From: Microbacterium helvum | GTDB lineage: Bacteria; Actinomycetota; Actinomycetes; Actinomycetales; Microbacteriaceae | Direction: 5' to 3' | Assembly: GCF_014779795.1 (NCBI RefSeq) | Contig: NZ_JACXZS010000001.1 | Location: forward strand, 62,001 to 126,000 | DNA length: 64,000 nucleotides | Shown here: positions 1 through 8,573 of the stretch, piece after piece | Layout: each line of letters starts with the position of its first letter | Position numbering within the stretch: the first letter of the stretch is position 1 | Notes under the pieces: generated by a model | The model's database searches: none | What the model was told of the DNA's origin: nothing | Seen by the model: only the letters and a program-made list of their open reading frames with translations | Made by a program: the position numbers and the translations under genes

Positions 1-1
1 G

Positions 2-610
2 GTGAAGCTGCGGCGAGGGATCGGGTATGTGCTGCAGAACGCCGGGCTGCTCCCCCATTTCTCCGTAGTCGACAACATCGCCACCGTGCCGGTGCTGAAC
101 GGCGTGCCTCGCGGCAGGGCCCGCGAGCGGGCACTGGAGCTCATGGACGTCGTCGGCCTCGAACGCGGACTCGCCAAGCGGTATCCGAGCCAGCTGTCGG
201 GTGGCCAGCAGCAGCGCGTCGGCGTGGCGCGCGCTCTTGCCGTCGATCCCAACATCCTCCTGATGGACGAACCGTTCGGCGCGGTCGACCCGATCGTCCG
301 GCGCGAGCTGCAGACCGAGACCATCCGGCTGCAGCGCGAGCTCGAGAAGACGATCGTGTTCGTCACGCACGACATCGACGAGGCCTTCCTGCTGGGCGAT
401 CAGGTCGTGATCCTCGAGAAGGGCGCGCGCATCGCACAGATCGGCACCCCCGAGCAGATCATCGAGAACCCCGCGAGCGACTTCGTCGCCGATTTCATCG
501 GCGTCGAGCGGGGCACGAGAGCGCTGCACGCGAAGCAGACGCCGCGCGGCACGGTGCTGGTCGACGCCGCCGGCCGCACCCAGGGCGTGCTCGTGGAGGG
601 CGCGGCATGA
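2..610 (+). CDS. ABC transporter ATP-binding protein, osmoprotectant type (5' partial)
   Basis: ATPase subunit of a glycine betaine/choline/carnitine-type importer (OpuC/ProV/YehX group) that powers the two permeases encoded next. The window cuts off the N-terminus, so the Walker A motif is missing; the frame is open back to the edge. Visible motifs are the Q-loop (YVLQNAGLLPH), signature LSGGQQQR, Walker B ILLMDEP with D-loop, and the H-loop VTHD. The protein ends shortly after the ATPase core, without the CBS domains some OpuCA proteins carry. It overlaps the next gene by four bases (ATGA), which suggests translational coupling. The family assignment rests mainly on the neighbouring permeases and the binding protein. 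Confidence 0.93.
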   Translation: MKLRRGIGYVLQNAGLLPHFSVVDNIATVPVLNGVPRGRARERALELMDVVGLERGLAKRYPSQLSGGQQQRVGVARALAVDPNILLMDEPFGAVDPIVRRELQTETIRLQRELEKTIVFVTHDIDEAFLLGDQVVILEKGARIAQIGTPEQIIENPASDFVADFIGVERGTRALHAKQTPRGTVLVDAAGRTQGVLVEGAA

Positions 611-1281
611 GCTGGGTGCTCGACAACCTCGACCTGATCTGGTCGCTCACCGTCGCCCATCTGCGGCAGAGCGCGATAGCGGTGGCGGCGGGGTTCGTCC
701 TCGCGGTGCCGATCGGTTGGCTGGCGTTCCGGTACACGCCGCTGCGCGGCACCCTGCTCACGATCGTCGGATTGCTGTACACGATCCCGTCGTTCGCCCT
801 CTTCCCGCTGATCACGGCGTTCCTGGGCATCCCGACGCTCTCCGAGGCGAATCTCATCGTCGCGCTCACGATCTACGCGGTCGCCATCATGACACGTTCG
901 GTCACCGACGGTCTGGCATCGGTGGACGCGGCGACGCGCTCCGCCGCCGTCGCGGTCGGATTCGGCGCATGGCGGCGCTTCTGGACCGTCGACTTCCCGC
1001 TCGCCGGACCCGTGATCCTCGCGGGCCTGCGCGTCACCGCGATGTCGACGATCTCGCTCGCGACGGTCGGCGCCCTCATCGGCGTGCAGAACCTCGGCTA
1101 CCTGTTCACGAACGGGTCGCAACGGCGGATCGTCGCCGAGGTGTTCGCGGGCGTCGTCGCGGTGGTCGTGATCGCGGTGCTCATCGATCTCGTCCTGCTT
1201 CTGCTGGGGCGTGCGCTGCTGCCGTGGTCCCGGCGCACCGTCACACCGCGCATGGACCGTCTGCAGTGGGCGCACGTATGA
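607..1281 (+). CDS. Osmoprotectant ABC transporter permease (first)
   Basis: Inner-membrane subunit of the importer, 224 residues, with about five hydrophobic segments and a typical MetI-like permease fold. The cytoplasmic EAA-type loop that contacts the ATPase is seen around residues 115-140 (AAVAVGFGAWRRFWTVDFP). The start codon overlaps the stop of the ATPase gene, and its own stop overlaps the start of the second permease (ATGA), so the four genes form one operon. The length is normal for OpuCB/YehW-type permeases. Substrate cannot be read from the sequence; glycine betaine or a related compatible solute is inferred from the binding-protein family. Confidence 0.92.
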   Translation: MSWVLDNLDLIWSLTVAHLRQSAIAVAAGFVLAVPIGWLAFRYTPLRGTLLTIVGLLYTIPSFALFPLITAFLGIPTLSEANLIVALTIYAVAIMTRSVTDGLASVDAATRSAAVAVGFGAWRRFWTVDFPLAGPVILAGLRVTAMSTISLATVGALIGVQNLGYLFTNGSQRRIVAEVFAGVVAVVVIAVLIDLVLLLLGRALLPWSRRTVTPRMDRLQWAHV

Positions 1282-2003
1282 ACTACTTCGTCGACGCCTT
1301 CGCGTGGATCTTCTCGCCGGACCGGCTGGAGGGTTCGCTGACGCTGCCGATGGCGATCGCCCAGCATCTCGCATTCACCTTCGGATCCGTGGCGATCGCG
1401 TCCGTGATCGCGATCCCGCTCGGCTGGCTCATCGGCCACACCGGCCGCGGTCGAGAGATCGCGGTGTTCCTGTCCGGCGCCGCGCGGGCGCTCCCCGCGC
1501 TCGGGCTCGTCGTGCTCCTCGTCATGCTGGCCGGAGTGACGCTCAAGACGGAGGCCGCCGTGACCGCCTTCGTGATCCTCGCCGTCCCGTCGATCCTCGC
1601 CGGGACGTACTCCGGCATCGAGGCCATCGACCGGTCGGTGATCGACGCAGGGCGGGCGATGGGAATGACCGAGTGGCAGATCCTGTTCCGGATCGAGATG
1701 CCCCTGGGTCTTTCGCTCCTGATCGGCGGACTCCGCTCCGCCAGCCTGCAGGTGGTCGCCACTGTGACGATCGCCGCCTATGTCGGCCTGGGTGGGCTCG
1801 GGTTCTTCCTCATACAGGGCCTGCAGACCCGCAACTACTCCGAGATCCTCGGGGCGGCGATCGTCGTCGTCGCCCTCGCGCTCGCCCTCGACGGCCTGTT
1901 CGCGCTGCTCGCGCGCTTCGCCGTGCCCCGCACGACCGGTCCGCGCGTGCGTCGACGTGATGCGCAGCCCGCTCCGCTTCCCGTCGTCCAGATGTCTCAC
2001 TGA
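1278..2003 (+). CDS. Osmoprotectant ABC transporter permease (second)
   Basis: Second permease of the importer, 241 residues. The start at 1278 was chosen because it overlaps the preceding stop (ATGA) and gives a protein of normal family length; the open frame runs further upstream but that part is out-of-phase with the first permease. Multiple membrane spans and an EAA-type loop (DAGRAMGMTEWQILFRIEMP) match OpuCD/YehY permeases. The C-terminal 20 residues are a basic and proline-rich cytoplasmic tail. It probably forms a heterodimer with the first permease. Confidence 0.92.
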   Translation: MNYFVDAFAWIFSPDRLEGSLTLPMAIAQHLAFTFGSVAIASVIAIPLGWLIGHTGRGREIAVFLSGAARALPALGLVVLLVMLAGVTLKTEAAVTAFVILAVPSILAGTYSGIEAIDRSVIDAGRAMGMTEWQILFRIEMPLGLSLLIGGLRSASLQVVATVTIAAYVGLGGLGFFLIQGLQTRNYSEILGAAIVVVALALALDGLFALLARFAVPRTTGPRVRRRDAQPAPLPVVQMSH

Positions 2004-2031
2004 CCCCCACCACCACATCGGAGGTACGACA

Positions 2032-2946
2032 ATGTCCACCGCACGAACCCGCCTCGCACTCGCACTCGCGGGCACCGCAGCCGCGGCGCTCGCACTCGCC
2101 GGATGCGCCTCGAACGATCCGCTCAGCGGCGACAGCACCGACGCCGGCGGTGCCACCGAGTCGTCGACGATCGTCATCGGGTCGCAGGACTACTACTCGA
2201 ACGAGATCATCGCCGAGATCTACGCCCAGGCGCTCGAAGGCGCCGGCTTCACCGTCGAGCGCAACTTCACCATCGGCCAGCGCGACCTGTACATGCCGTC
2301 GATCGAGAACGGGTCGATCGACCTGTTCCCCGAGTACACCGGCAACCTGCTGCAGTTCTTCGAACCCGACACGAAGGCGACCGAGTCCGAGGACGTGTAC
2401 GCCGAACTGAAGGACGCCCTGCCCGACGGCCTCACGGTGCTCGACCAGTCCCCGGCCACCGATCAGGACTCGTACAACGTCACCGCCGCGTTCGCCGAGG
2501 AGCACAACCTCAAGACGATCGCCGACCTTGCGAACGTCGACGGCCTGGTGCTGGGCGGCGCGCCCGAGCTCGAGACGCGTCCGTACGGCCCCACCGGCCT
2601 CAAGGATGTCTACGGCGTCACCGTCTCGTTCTCGGCCACCGCGGGAACAACCGTCGATGAGCTCGTGGCGGGCGGCATCCAGGTCGCCGATGTCTACAGC
2701 GCCGACCCGCAGATCCAGACGAAGGATCTCGTGACGCTCGAAGACCCCGAGTCGCTGTTCCTCGCGTCGCACGTGGTGCCGGTCGTCAACGCCGACATCG
2801 CCGACGAGATCGCCGACGTGATCAACCCGGTGAGCGCGAAGCTCACGCCGGAGGGCCTCATCGCCATGAACGTCGAGTCGACCGAGGACGAGCGATCGGC
2901 CGAAGACATCGCGAAGGACTGGCTCGCCGACAACGGGCTCGACTGA
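2032..2946 (+). CDS. Osmoprotectant-binding lipoprotein (OpuAC/ProX family)
   Basis: Extracellular substrate-binding subunit, 304 residues, anchored as a lipoprotein. The N-terminus has a basic start, an alanine/leucine-rich segment and a lipobox LALAGC. The mature part resembles the OpuAC domain of quaternary-amine binding proteins ([15 protein letters not shown] near the start, [17 protein letters not shown] in the middle). The start follows a GGAGG at 2021-2024. It is last in the operon and is followed by a strong hairpin terminator, consistent with the usual ATPase-permease-permease-binder order. Exact ligand unknown. Confidence 0.93.
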   Translation: MSTARTRLALALAGTAAAALALAGCASNDPLSGDSTDAGGATESSTIVIGSQDYYSNEIIAEIYAQALEGAGFTVERNFTIGQRDLYMPSIENGSIDLFPEYTGNLLQFFEPDTKATESEDVYAELKDALPDGLTVLDQSPATDQDSYNVTAAFAEEHNLKTIADLANVDGLVLGGAPELETRPYGPTGLKDVYGVTVSFSATAGTTVDELVAGGIQVADVYSADPQIQTKDLVTLEDPESLFLASHVVPVVNADIADEIADVINPVSAKLTPEGLIAMNVESTEDERSAEDIAKDWLADNGLD

Positions 2947-2954
2947 GCGCGAAG

Positions 2955-2991
2955 CGAAGGCCGGCCCGGGGCTCCCCCGAGCCGGCCTTCG
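2955..2991 (+). terminator. Hairpin terminator of the osmoprotectant importer operon
   Basis: Perfect 11-base inverted repeat CGAAGGCCGGC / GCCGGCCTTCG around a GC-rich loop, nine bases after the stop of the binding protein. There is no clear U-tract, as is common in GC-rich actinobacteria. Confidence 0.8.
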
Positions 2992-2995
2992 CGTC

Positions 2996-3001
2996 TACCC
3001 T
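2996..3001 (+). promoter_or_regulatory. -10 box of a probable leaderless promoter
   Basis: TACCCT lies six bases before the ATG at 3008 and right after the upstream terminator. Transcription would start at or next to the start codon. Confidence 0.45.
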
Positions 3002-3007
3002 GGACCC

Positions 3008-3307
3008 ATGCCGTTCGGCCAGGTCATGACGACGGGCTTCATCGCCCTGCTCTTCCTGCTGCCGCTGTACTTCCTGTGGTTCGCGTTCGACTCGTACCGC
3101 AGGCGCCGGCGCGGCGAGACGCCTGCGCACTCGACGGGCGGAGTCGCGGCCTTCGATTCGATCTGGCAGCCGACCGCCGAGGACGCACGCGTCGTGTGGG
3201 AGGCCGAGCAGATCACGCCGGCACCCGCGCCGACGCCCGGCGATGGGCCCGGCGTGATCGACGGCAACAGGATCGTCATCGAGACCGGGCTGCGTCACAC
3301 GTCCTGA
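3008..3307 (+). CDS. Small single-pass membrane protein, unknown function
   Basis: A 99-residue protein that I do not recognise as a named family. It has one hydrophobic segment (about residues 9-30) followed by a basic stop-transfer stretch (SYRRRRRGE) and a hydrophilic, proline-containing tail. The start is supported by a TACCCT box six bases upstream, fitting a leaderless transcript. It lies alone between the importer operon and the convergent DUF3054 gene. GC-rich third positions support coding. Confidence 0.7.
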   Translation: MPFGQVMTTGFIALLFLLPLYFLWFAFDSYRRRRRGETPAHSTGGVAAFDSIWQPTAEDARVVWEAEQITPAPAPTPGDGPGVIDGNRIVIETGLRHTS

Positions 3308-3330
3308 CGGGGCGGCCGCCGCGTGCCGCG

Positions 3331-3726
3331 TCAGCCGCGGCGCAGCCGGCGCACGAGAGCGGCGATCAGCCGCCAGCCGACGAGGGCGACGAGCAGCGTC
3401 ACGGAGGCCACGATGATGAAGGGCAGCGCCGTGCCCTGGCCGGTCGCCAGGCGCAGCATCATCCCGCCCGCCACGGTGACCGCCCACACGCCGAGGCCGG
3501 TGCGCACCGGCGCGGCGGGTGCGCGCCACCCGAGCGTGACGAGCCAGCCGAGCCCGAGGCCGGCGAGGAACGGCCAGGACGTCTGCCACAGGCCCGACCA
3601 GATGTCGGAGTCATGGCTCGCACGCCCGGTCGCCGCGAACGCCACGACGAGCGCGATGTCGAGCACCAGGGCGAGCACGATCGCGGCAGCCGTCGGGCGC
3701 GTCCGGGCCGGTGCCGAGCCGGTCAC
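3331..3726 (-). CDS. DUF3054 family membrane protein
   Basis: A 131-residue integral membrane protein with four predicted spans; the motif LVVAFAATGRASHD near the N-terminus and the Trp-rich WQTSWPFLAGLGLGWLV segment are typical of DUF3054. Function of the family is unknown. The GTG start at 3726 was chosen because it overlaps the stop of the upstream trhO gene by four bases (GTGA), implying one transcript. Longer frames upstream lie across trhO and are shadows. Confidence 0.85.
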   Translation of the reverse strand: MTGSAPARTRPTAAAIVLALVLDIALVVAFAATGRASHDSDIWSGLWQTSWPFLAGLGLGWLVTLGWRAPAAPVRTGLGVWAVTVAGGMMLRLATGQGTALPFIIVASVTLLVALVGWRLIAALVRRLRRG

Positions 3727-4469
3727 GCTGCCGCCTCCGCGGCGAGCGGCGCGAGCGACGGGGTGAGGGCCTCGCGCTCGTCGAAGACGAAGCACTCGCC
3801 GTTCCAGTGGGCGCCGCCGACGTGCTCGAAGTAGCCGAGGATGCCACCGTCCAGCTGATAGGCCTCGACGCCGATCTCGCGCAGGTAGATGGCGGCCTTC
3901 TCGCAGCGGATGCCGCCGGTGCAGTAGCTCACGACGGTCTTGCCCTCGAGCTCCGCAGCGGCAGCGGTGGCGGCATCCGGGAACTGGGTGAACCGCTCGA
4001 TCCGCCAGTCCAGCGCGCCCTCGAAGGCGCCGTAGTCCACCTCGAACGCGTTCCGCGTGTCGAGCAGCACGATCTCGCGTCCGTCGTCGTCGGCGCCGTC
4101 GTCGAGCCAGCGGCGAAGCGTCACCGGGTCGACCGCCGGCGCCCGGCCGGCGTCGGGGCGGATGGCCGGGTGGTCCATGCGGATGATCTCGCGCTTGACC
4201 TTGACGAGCATGCGCCCGAAAGGCTGCTCGCCCGACCAGCTCTCTTTCGTCGTCAGCCCGGCGAACCGTGCGTCGGCCCGCAGCGATGCGACGAAGCCGC
4301 GCACCGCCTCGGCGTCGCCGGCGAGGAAGAGGTTGATCCCCTCCTCGGCGAGCAGGATCGTGCCCTTCAGCCCCGCAGCGACCGCCCGCCCGTGCAGCAC
4401 GGGCTTGAGGTCTGCGGCGTCGTCGAGGCGCGTGAAGAGATACGCCGAGATGTTGAGAACGGATGCCAC
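3723..4469 (-). CDS. trhO: tRNA uridine 5-hydroxylase TrhO (rhodanese family)
   Basis: Cytoplasmic enzyme, 248 residues, that introduces the oxygen-dependent 5-hydroxyl group on wobble uridine of certain tRNAs (established for YceA/TrhO homologues). The N-terminal acylphosphatase-like part is followed by a rhodanese-like domain with the family active-site loop VVSYCTGGIRC, a DTRN.FE segment and the conserved ending HWNGECFVFDER. It is shorter than many homologues because it lacks the Cys-rich C-terminal extension. The GTG start at 4469 sits six bases after a TAGGCT box, pointing to a leaderless transcript. It overlaps the downstream DUF3054 gene. Confidence 0.9.
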   Translation of the reverse strand: MASVLNISAYLFTRLDDAADLKPVLHGRAVAAGLKGTILLAEEGINLFLAGDAEAVRGFVASLRADARFAGLTTKESWSGEQPFGRMLVKVKREIIRMDHPAIRPDAGRAPAVDPVTLRRWLDDGADDDGREIVLLDTRNAFEVDYGAFEGALDWRIERFTQFPDAATAAAAELEGKTVVSYCTGGIRCEKAAIYLREIGVEAYQLDGGILGYFEHVGGAHWNGECFVFDEREALTPSLAPLAAEAAA

Positions 4470-4475
4470 ACCTCC

Positions 4476-4481
4476 AGCCTA
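4476..4481 (-). promoter_or_regulatory. -10 box of a probable leaderless promoter for trhO
   Basis: On the minus strand TAGGCT is followed by six bases (GGAGGT) and then the GTG start at 4469. The GGAGGT touches the start codon, too close to work as a normal ribosome binding site. Confidence 0.5.
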
Positions 4482-4631
4482 CGGAACCCTCCGGCCGCGC
4501 CCGCCGGGCTCGCACGCGCTACGACACGGATCGCTGACGTCCCGACGCGGCCGCGTCAAGGGGGTGGCGCCCAGCGGCTGCGCGACAGAGAGTGGTCACA
4601 TGGCCGCCGAGCGCGGCGGGCGGGAGGAATC

Positions 4632-4931
4632 ATGACCGATCCGACGATCCCCGAACCGCTTCCCGGCCAGGTGCCGCCCGGCGAACGGCCGCCCGGCCCG
4701 GCACCCGCCCCCAGCGAGCCCTTCCCCACGACGCCCGATGAGCCGCCGTCGCCCTGGCCCGACGAGCCACTCGCCCCGAATCCCGAGGAGCCGCCGTTCC
4801 CCGGCACGCAGCCCGAGGACGCCGATGCCGTGACGGGCGGGCCAGCCCCGCGTCTCAGGCCGGCCGCACGCGTGCGGCCAGCAGTTGCTCGGCGAGGTGC
4901 CAGATCCGGGCTTGGGCGGCGGGGTCGGTGA
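4632..4931 (+). CDS. Proline-rich small protein, unknown function
   Basis: Possible 99-residue protein; about the first 65 residues are very rich in Pro, Glu and Asp (PxPxxP patterns such as PDEPPSPWPDEPL) and look disordered, while the tail is Arg/Ala-rich and is read through the end of the convergent SDR gene. A strong ribosome binding site (GGAGG at 4623-4627, five bases before the ATG) supports a real start. The reading frame overlaps the convergent SDR gene by 77 bases, so the true product may be shorter in evolutionary terms, or the frame may have been altered near 4850. No known function. Confidence 0.5.
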   Translation: MTDPTIPEPLPGQVPPGERPPGPAPAPSEPFPTTPDEPPSPWPDEPLAPNPEEPPFPGTQPEDADAVTGGPAPRLRPAARVRPAVARRGARSGLGRRGR

Positions 4932-5772
4932 GGCGACGATAAGGCCGCTGCCGTGCTGCCGCACCGCCGAGGTGCAGGAACCCCGACGGACCGAAGAACT
5001 CCGGTGCCCCCGGACTCGCCGGCGCCACGGCCGCGAGCAGCGCCGGCTCCGCTGCGCGCGCAGGCGAGTTGCCCACGAACCGCGCGAGCGAGTGCTGCGT
5101 GCCGCCCTTCGCACGGGCGCGCATCGCGGGCGCGATCGCGGTGTCGGGCGCGACCCCCGGGTGGCTCGACTGCACGGTGAGACCCCAGCCGCCGGTCGTC
5201 GAGCGACGCGCGAGCTCGCCGCCGAACAGCCCCAGCGCGACCTTGGAAGCCCCATAGGCCCGCAGCGCCCGGTACCGCCTCGCCGTCTGCAGGTCGTCCC
5301 AGTCCAGTCGCGAGATGCCGGCGGCGAGACTGAGCTGTACGACGACGCGTGATGCCCGCTCCTGCAGCAGCGGCAGCAGCGCCGTGGTCAGCGCGAAATG
5401 GCCGAGGAAGTTCGTCTGGAAATGCAGCTCGAACCCGTCCTCGGTGACGTGCCGCTCGGGGTCGCCGAGCAGCACGATGCCGGCGTTCAGCACCAGCAGG
5501 TCGATCGCGCCGTGCTCGGCGCGCAGCGTGTCGGCGAGCGCGGCGACCGAGTCCAGGCGTGCCAGATCGAGGTCGCGGAGCGTCAGCCGAGCGTCCGGAT
5601 GGGTCTCACGGATACGGGCGAGGGCGCGCTCGCCCTTCGTGCGGTTGCGCACGGGCAGCACGACCTCGGCGCCGGCGCCGGCCAGTCCCCGCGCGATCTC
5701 GACGCCCACGCCGTCGCTGGCGCCGGTGACCACGGCGGTGCGTCCCCGCAGGTCGGGCAGCGTGATGGGCAT
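4855..5772 (-). CDS. Short-chain dehydrogenase/reductase
   Basis: NAD(P)-dependent oxidoreductase of the SDR superfamily, 305 residues. The Rossmann cofactor motif TGASDGVG is near residue 17, the stabilising NAG motif (LLVLNAGI) follows, and the catalytic Tyr-Lys pair is in YGASK; the serine position is in VVVQLSLAAG. The basic residue after the second beta strand (RNRTK) suggests NADP preference. The sequence resembles retinol dehydrogenase/WW-domain-oxidoreductase-like SDRs, whose substrates vary. It stands alone; the substrate cannot be deduced. Confidence 0.9.
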   Translation of the reverse strand: MPITLPDLRGRTAVVTGASDGVGVEIARGLAGAGAEVVLPVRNRTKGERALARIRETHPDARLTLRDLDLARLDSVAALADTLRAEHGAIDLLVLNAGIVLLGDPERHVTEDGFELHFQTNFLGHFALTTALLPLLQERASRVVVQLSLAAGISRLDWDDLQTARRYRALRAYGASKVALGLFGGELARRSTTGGWGLTVQSSHPGVAPDTAIAPAMRARAKGGTQHSLARFVGNSPARAAEPALLAAVAPASPGAPEFFGPSGFLHLGGAAARQRPYRRLTDPAAQARIWHLAEQLLAARVRPA

Positions 5773-5850
5773 GGCTCTCCGTTCGGCGTCCGCGTCAGAG
5801 AGGAGCAGGCACGGGCGCCCCAGATACGACGCCCGCCCCTTCCGCCGAGG

Positions 5851-7290
5851 CTACTCGCCGTCAGCTCGCCCGGCGGGCGGCGCCGGAAGCGCCGGAACGC
5901 CTGCCTCCACGACGCGGCCCGCGTCGAGCACCGCGTCCTCGGCGAACATCGGACCGATCAGCTGCACGCCCGCGGGCATGCCGTCGTCCGCGAGCCCGGC
6001 CGGCACCGCGAGCGACGGCAACCCGAGGAAGTTCGCCGCCACGGTGAGCCACAGGTCGCGCCACGCGCGGTCGGCGGCATCCTGCCCGCCGAGGTCGTAG
6101 TCGGGTCCGCGCATCCGCGACGCCGAGACCGGTCCGAGGATCACGGGCACCTCGGACTGCAGACGACGCCAGTCCGCGGCGACCACCGCGCGCTGCGCCC
6201 ACGCCTCGGCGTATTCGCGCGCGGTCTCGTACGGCCGCGCGGCCGCCGTGCTGTCGCGCAGGAACGCCGTCGCCGAGCGCCCGAGCGGCATGCCGAGGTC
6301 CGTCGGGTCCAGCGACATGAGCATGTCGGTGCACGACAGCCGCCGCCAGATCACCGCGGCCTCTTCCAGACGCGGCGGATCGACGTCGACGACCTCCCAC
6401 CCGGCCCGGGAGAGGGATGCCGCGGCCCGCTCGATCCCGGCGACCACGCGCGGATCCACGCCATCGCCGAACGATCGCACGACGCCGACCCGGCGAGGCA
6501 GGTCCCGCACACACGGGGCGTCGAGCGAGACCGGGTCGGTAGCATCCACTCCTCGCATCACGTCGAGCGCGAGCGCGACGTCGTCGACGGTGCGGGCCAT
6601 CGGGCCGTTGACCGAGAACTCCTGCAGGGTCAGGGCGACGGGGTAGCCGGCGACCGCGGCTCGGGGCACGCGTCCCCGTGAGGGGCGCAGCCCGACGACG
6701 CCCGCCGCGTACGCGGGCAGCCGCAGCGAGCCGCCGAAGTCGTTGCCGAGCCCGACGGCGCTCATGCCGGTCGCGACCGACACCGCGTCGCCGCCGCTCG
6801 AGCCGCCGACGCTGCGATCGGGGCGCCAGGGGTTCAGCGTGCGCCCGAACAGGTCGTTGTCGGTGTCCCACCGCATGCCGAAGTCCGGCATGTTCCCCCG
6901 CCCGATCGGCACCGCGCCGGCGTCGCGCATGCGCTGGACGATCGTGGCGTCGCGCGCGGGCACGGCCTCGGCCATGCCGCGCCAGCCGTTGGTCGTGGCC
7001 GACCACGTCAGGTCGATGTTCTCTTTCACCGAGATCGGCACGCCCGCGAGCGGTCCCGGGTCGCCACCCGCCGCGAGCGTGGAATCGACGGTGGATGCCG
7101 CCTCCCGCGCCCGATCGGCGAACACCACGGTCAGGGCGTTCATGCCGGGGTTCACGCGCGCGATGCGCTCGAGATGGGCCTCGACGACCTCGGCCGCGCT
7201 GACCTCGCGCCGGCGGACGGCGCCCGCGATGTCGGCGGCGGAGGCGTGCGGCCCGAGTGCGTCGTGCGCGGGAGCGGAGGGTGCAGTCAT
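5851..7290 (-). CDS. Amidase (amidase signature family)
   Basis: Hydrolase of 479 residues from the amidase signature family, which cleaves carboxamides by a Ser-cisSer-Lys triad. The lysine lies in GVPISVKENI, the cis-serine in VGGSSGGDAV and the nucleophile in DFGGSLRLPA. Length is normal for the family. The ATG at 7290 (MTAPSAPAH) was chosen; an in-frame ATG nine bases upstream is possible. The frame remains open much further upstream, but that part crosses the divergent dps gene and is not coding. Substrate unknown; there is no gatCAB context, so it is not the Glu-tRNA amidotransferase subunit. Confidence 0.9.
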   Translation of the reverse strand: MTAPSAPAHDALGPHASAADIAGAVRRREVSAAEVVEAHLERIARVNPGMNALTVVFADRAREAASTVDSTLAAGGDPGPLAGVPISVKENIDLTWSATTNGWRGMAEAVPARDATIVQRMRDAGAVPIGRGNMPDFGMRWDTDNDLFGRTLNPWRPDRSVGGSSGGDAVSVATGMSAVGLGNDFGGSLRLPAYAAGVVGLRPSRGRVPRAAVAGYPVALTLQEFSVNGPMARTVDDVALALDVMRGVDATDPVSLDAPCVRDLPRRVGVVRSFGDGVDPRVVAGIERAAASLSRAGWEVVDVDPPRLEEAAVIWRRLSCTDMLMSLDPTDLGMPLGRSATAFLRDSTAAARPYETAREYAEAWAQRAVVAADWRRLQSEVPVILGPVSASRMRGPDYDLGGQDAADRAWRDLWLTVAANFLGLPSLAVPAGLADDGMPAGVQLIGPMFAEDAVLDAGRVVEAGVPALPAPPAGRADGE

Positions 7291-7450
7291 CGCACCCATC
7301 CCACCATGCGCCGTCGTCGGGCGCACGCATGCCGCGACCGCCATAGCACTCCCCTTCGCCCGGGGCAATCCCTCCCCCTCGCCGCGGTTCGCCGGGTTAG
7401 CGTCGTGAGCATCCCGGCGACAGGCCGGCGTACAGGAACGGAGCGAACCC

Positions 7451-8038
7451 ATGGCGACCACGACCGCGAAGAAGACCTCCGGCAGGACGAGCACGACCCG
7501 GCGCGCGGCGCCGACCCGTTCCCGTCGGACCTCCGACACCGCCGGCGCCGAGCTCACGCCCGAGCAGAACGCTGAGAAGGGGTTCCGCGCGTCCGAGTCG
7601 CTCAGCCAGAACCTGCAGAAGGTCCTCGTCGACCTGATCGAACTGTCGCTGCAGGGCAAGCAGGCGCATTGGAACGTCGTGGGCCGCAACTTCCGCGACA
7701 CCCACCTGCAGCTCGACGAGATCATCGACGCCGCACGCACGTTCGCCGACACCGTCGCCGAGCGCATGCGGTCGCTGCACGCTCTTCCCGACGGCCGCAG
7801 CGGCGAGGTGTCGCGCACCACGACGCTGCCCGAGTTCCCGCAGGGCGAGATCGCGACGAGCGACGTGATCGACCTCATGACCGAACGGCTGGATGCCGTC
7901 GCCCAGACCTGTCGCGACGTCCACGACGACGTCGACGAAGAAGACCCCACTAGTGCCGACGTCCTTCACGCGATCCTCGAACGCGTGGAGCAGCTCTCGT
8001 GGATGGTGAGCGCGGAGAATCGCACCCCGCAGCGGTGA
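7451..8038 (+). CDS. dps: Dps-like DNA-binding ferritin
   Basis: Mini-ferritin of 195 residues that stores iron and protects DNA from oxidants. The ferroxidase ligands at the dimer interface are visible as GKQAHWNVVG (His) and LDEIIDAARTFAD (Asp/Glu). An N-terminal tail of about 45 residues is rich in Lys, Arg, Ser and Thr (TTAKKTSGRTSTTRRAAPT), as in DNA-binding Dps proteins of actinobacteria such as MsDps2. The gene stands alone and ends in a strong hairpin. A TAGCGT at 7399-7404 may be the -10 element, giving a leader of about 40 bases. Confidence 0.93.
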   Translation: MATTTAKKTSGRTSTTRRAAPTRSRRTSDTAGAELTPEQNAEKGFRASESLSQNLQKVLVDLIELSLQGKQAHWNVVGRNFRDTHLQLDEIIDAARTFADTVAERMRSLHALPDGRSGEVSRTTTLPEFPQGEIATSDVIDLMTERLDAVAQTCRDVHDDVDEEDPTSADVLHAILERVEQLSWMVSAENRTPQR

Positions 8039-8050
8039 CCCCTGGCGCCC

Positions 8051-8090
8051 TGACGCCGCCCGCCCGTCTCACGACCGGCGGGCGGCGTCA
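8051..8090 (+). terminator. Hairpin terminator after dps
   Basis: Perfect 14-base inverted repeat TGACGCCGCCCGCC / GGCGGGCGGCGTCA with a 12-base loop, 12 bases after the dps stop codon. Confidence 0.85.
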
Positions 8091-8130
8091 TGTGCCGGAA
8101 GGGGTTCGGTCGTCGGGCGATGCGCGCCAC

Positions 8131-8136
8131 TAGGAT
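8131..8136 (+). promoter_or_regulatory. -10 box of a probable leaderless promoter
   Basis: TAGGAT lies seven bases before the ATG at 8144. This spacing selects 8144 over the ATG at 8138 as start codon. Confidence 0.45.
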
Positions 8137-8143
8137 CATGCGC

Positions 8144-8515
8144 ATGGCATCAGGCAACAAGAAGCAGGAACCCGAGCTCCACGGCGGAGTCCTCTCCGGC
8201 AACGGCAGCCCGGCCCTGTGGGGCACCCTCGTCGGCCTCATCGTGTTCGCGTTCGTCGCGGTGCCGATCTCGGCGGCCGTCCGCTTCGCGACCCACCCGA
8301 TGACGCAGCAGCTGTTCGGCGGCCGTCTCGACGACGCGACCCAGGGCGGCTACGTGGCGTTCTGGTGGATCGTCGCGATCTTCCTGTTCGCGCTGCCGTT
8401 CCTCGTGGGCTGGGGCGTCGCGAAGCTGTCGGGCAAGACGCTCGCGATCATCGCGGCCGTCATCGGCCTGTTCTTCGTCGTGAGTCTCGTGCTGGGGCAG
8501 CTCTTCGTGTTCTGA
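8144..8515 (+). CDS. Hypothetical integral membrane protein
   Basis: A 123-residue protein with a short hydrophilic N-terminus (GNKKQEPELHGG) and three predicted membrane spans (about 24-45, 69-92 and 98-122). I do not recognise the family; similar small proteins are common in Microbacteriaceae. The start was selected by the TAGGAT box seven bases upstream. It sits between dps and the helix-turn-helix regulator with its own promoter. Confidence 0.75.
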   Translation: MASGNKKQEPELHGGVLSGNGSPALWGTLVGLIVFAFVAVPISAAVRFATHPMTQQLFGGRLDDATQGGYVAFWWIVAIFLFALPFLVGWGVAKLSGKTLAIIAAVIGLFFVVSLVLGQLFVF

Positions 8516-8561
8516 GCCCGTCCGCGTGGATGCCGTCGGGCTTCGGCCGCCGGCATCCGGG

Positions 8562-8567
8562 GATAAT
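8562..8567 (+). promoter_or_regulatory. -10 box of a probable leaderless promoter
   Basis: GATAAT lies six bases before the ATG at 8574 of the winged-helix regulator. Confidence 0.5.
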
Positions 8568-8573
8568 GGGGGC

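Noticed and set aside
5851..7950. Amidase frame extended to 699 residues
   Set aside because: The extension crosses the well-supported divergent dps gene; the amidase N-terminus fits the start at 7290.
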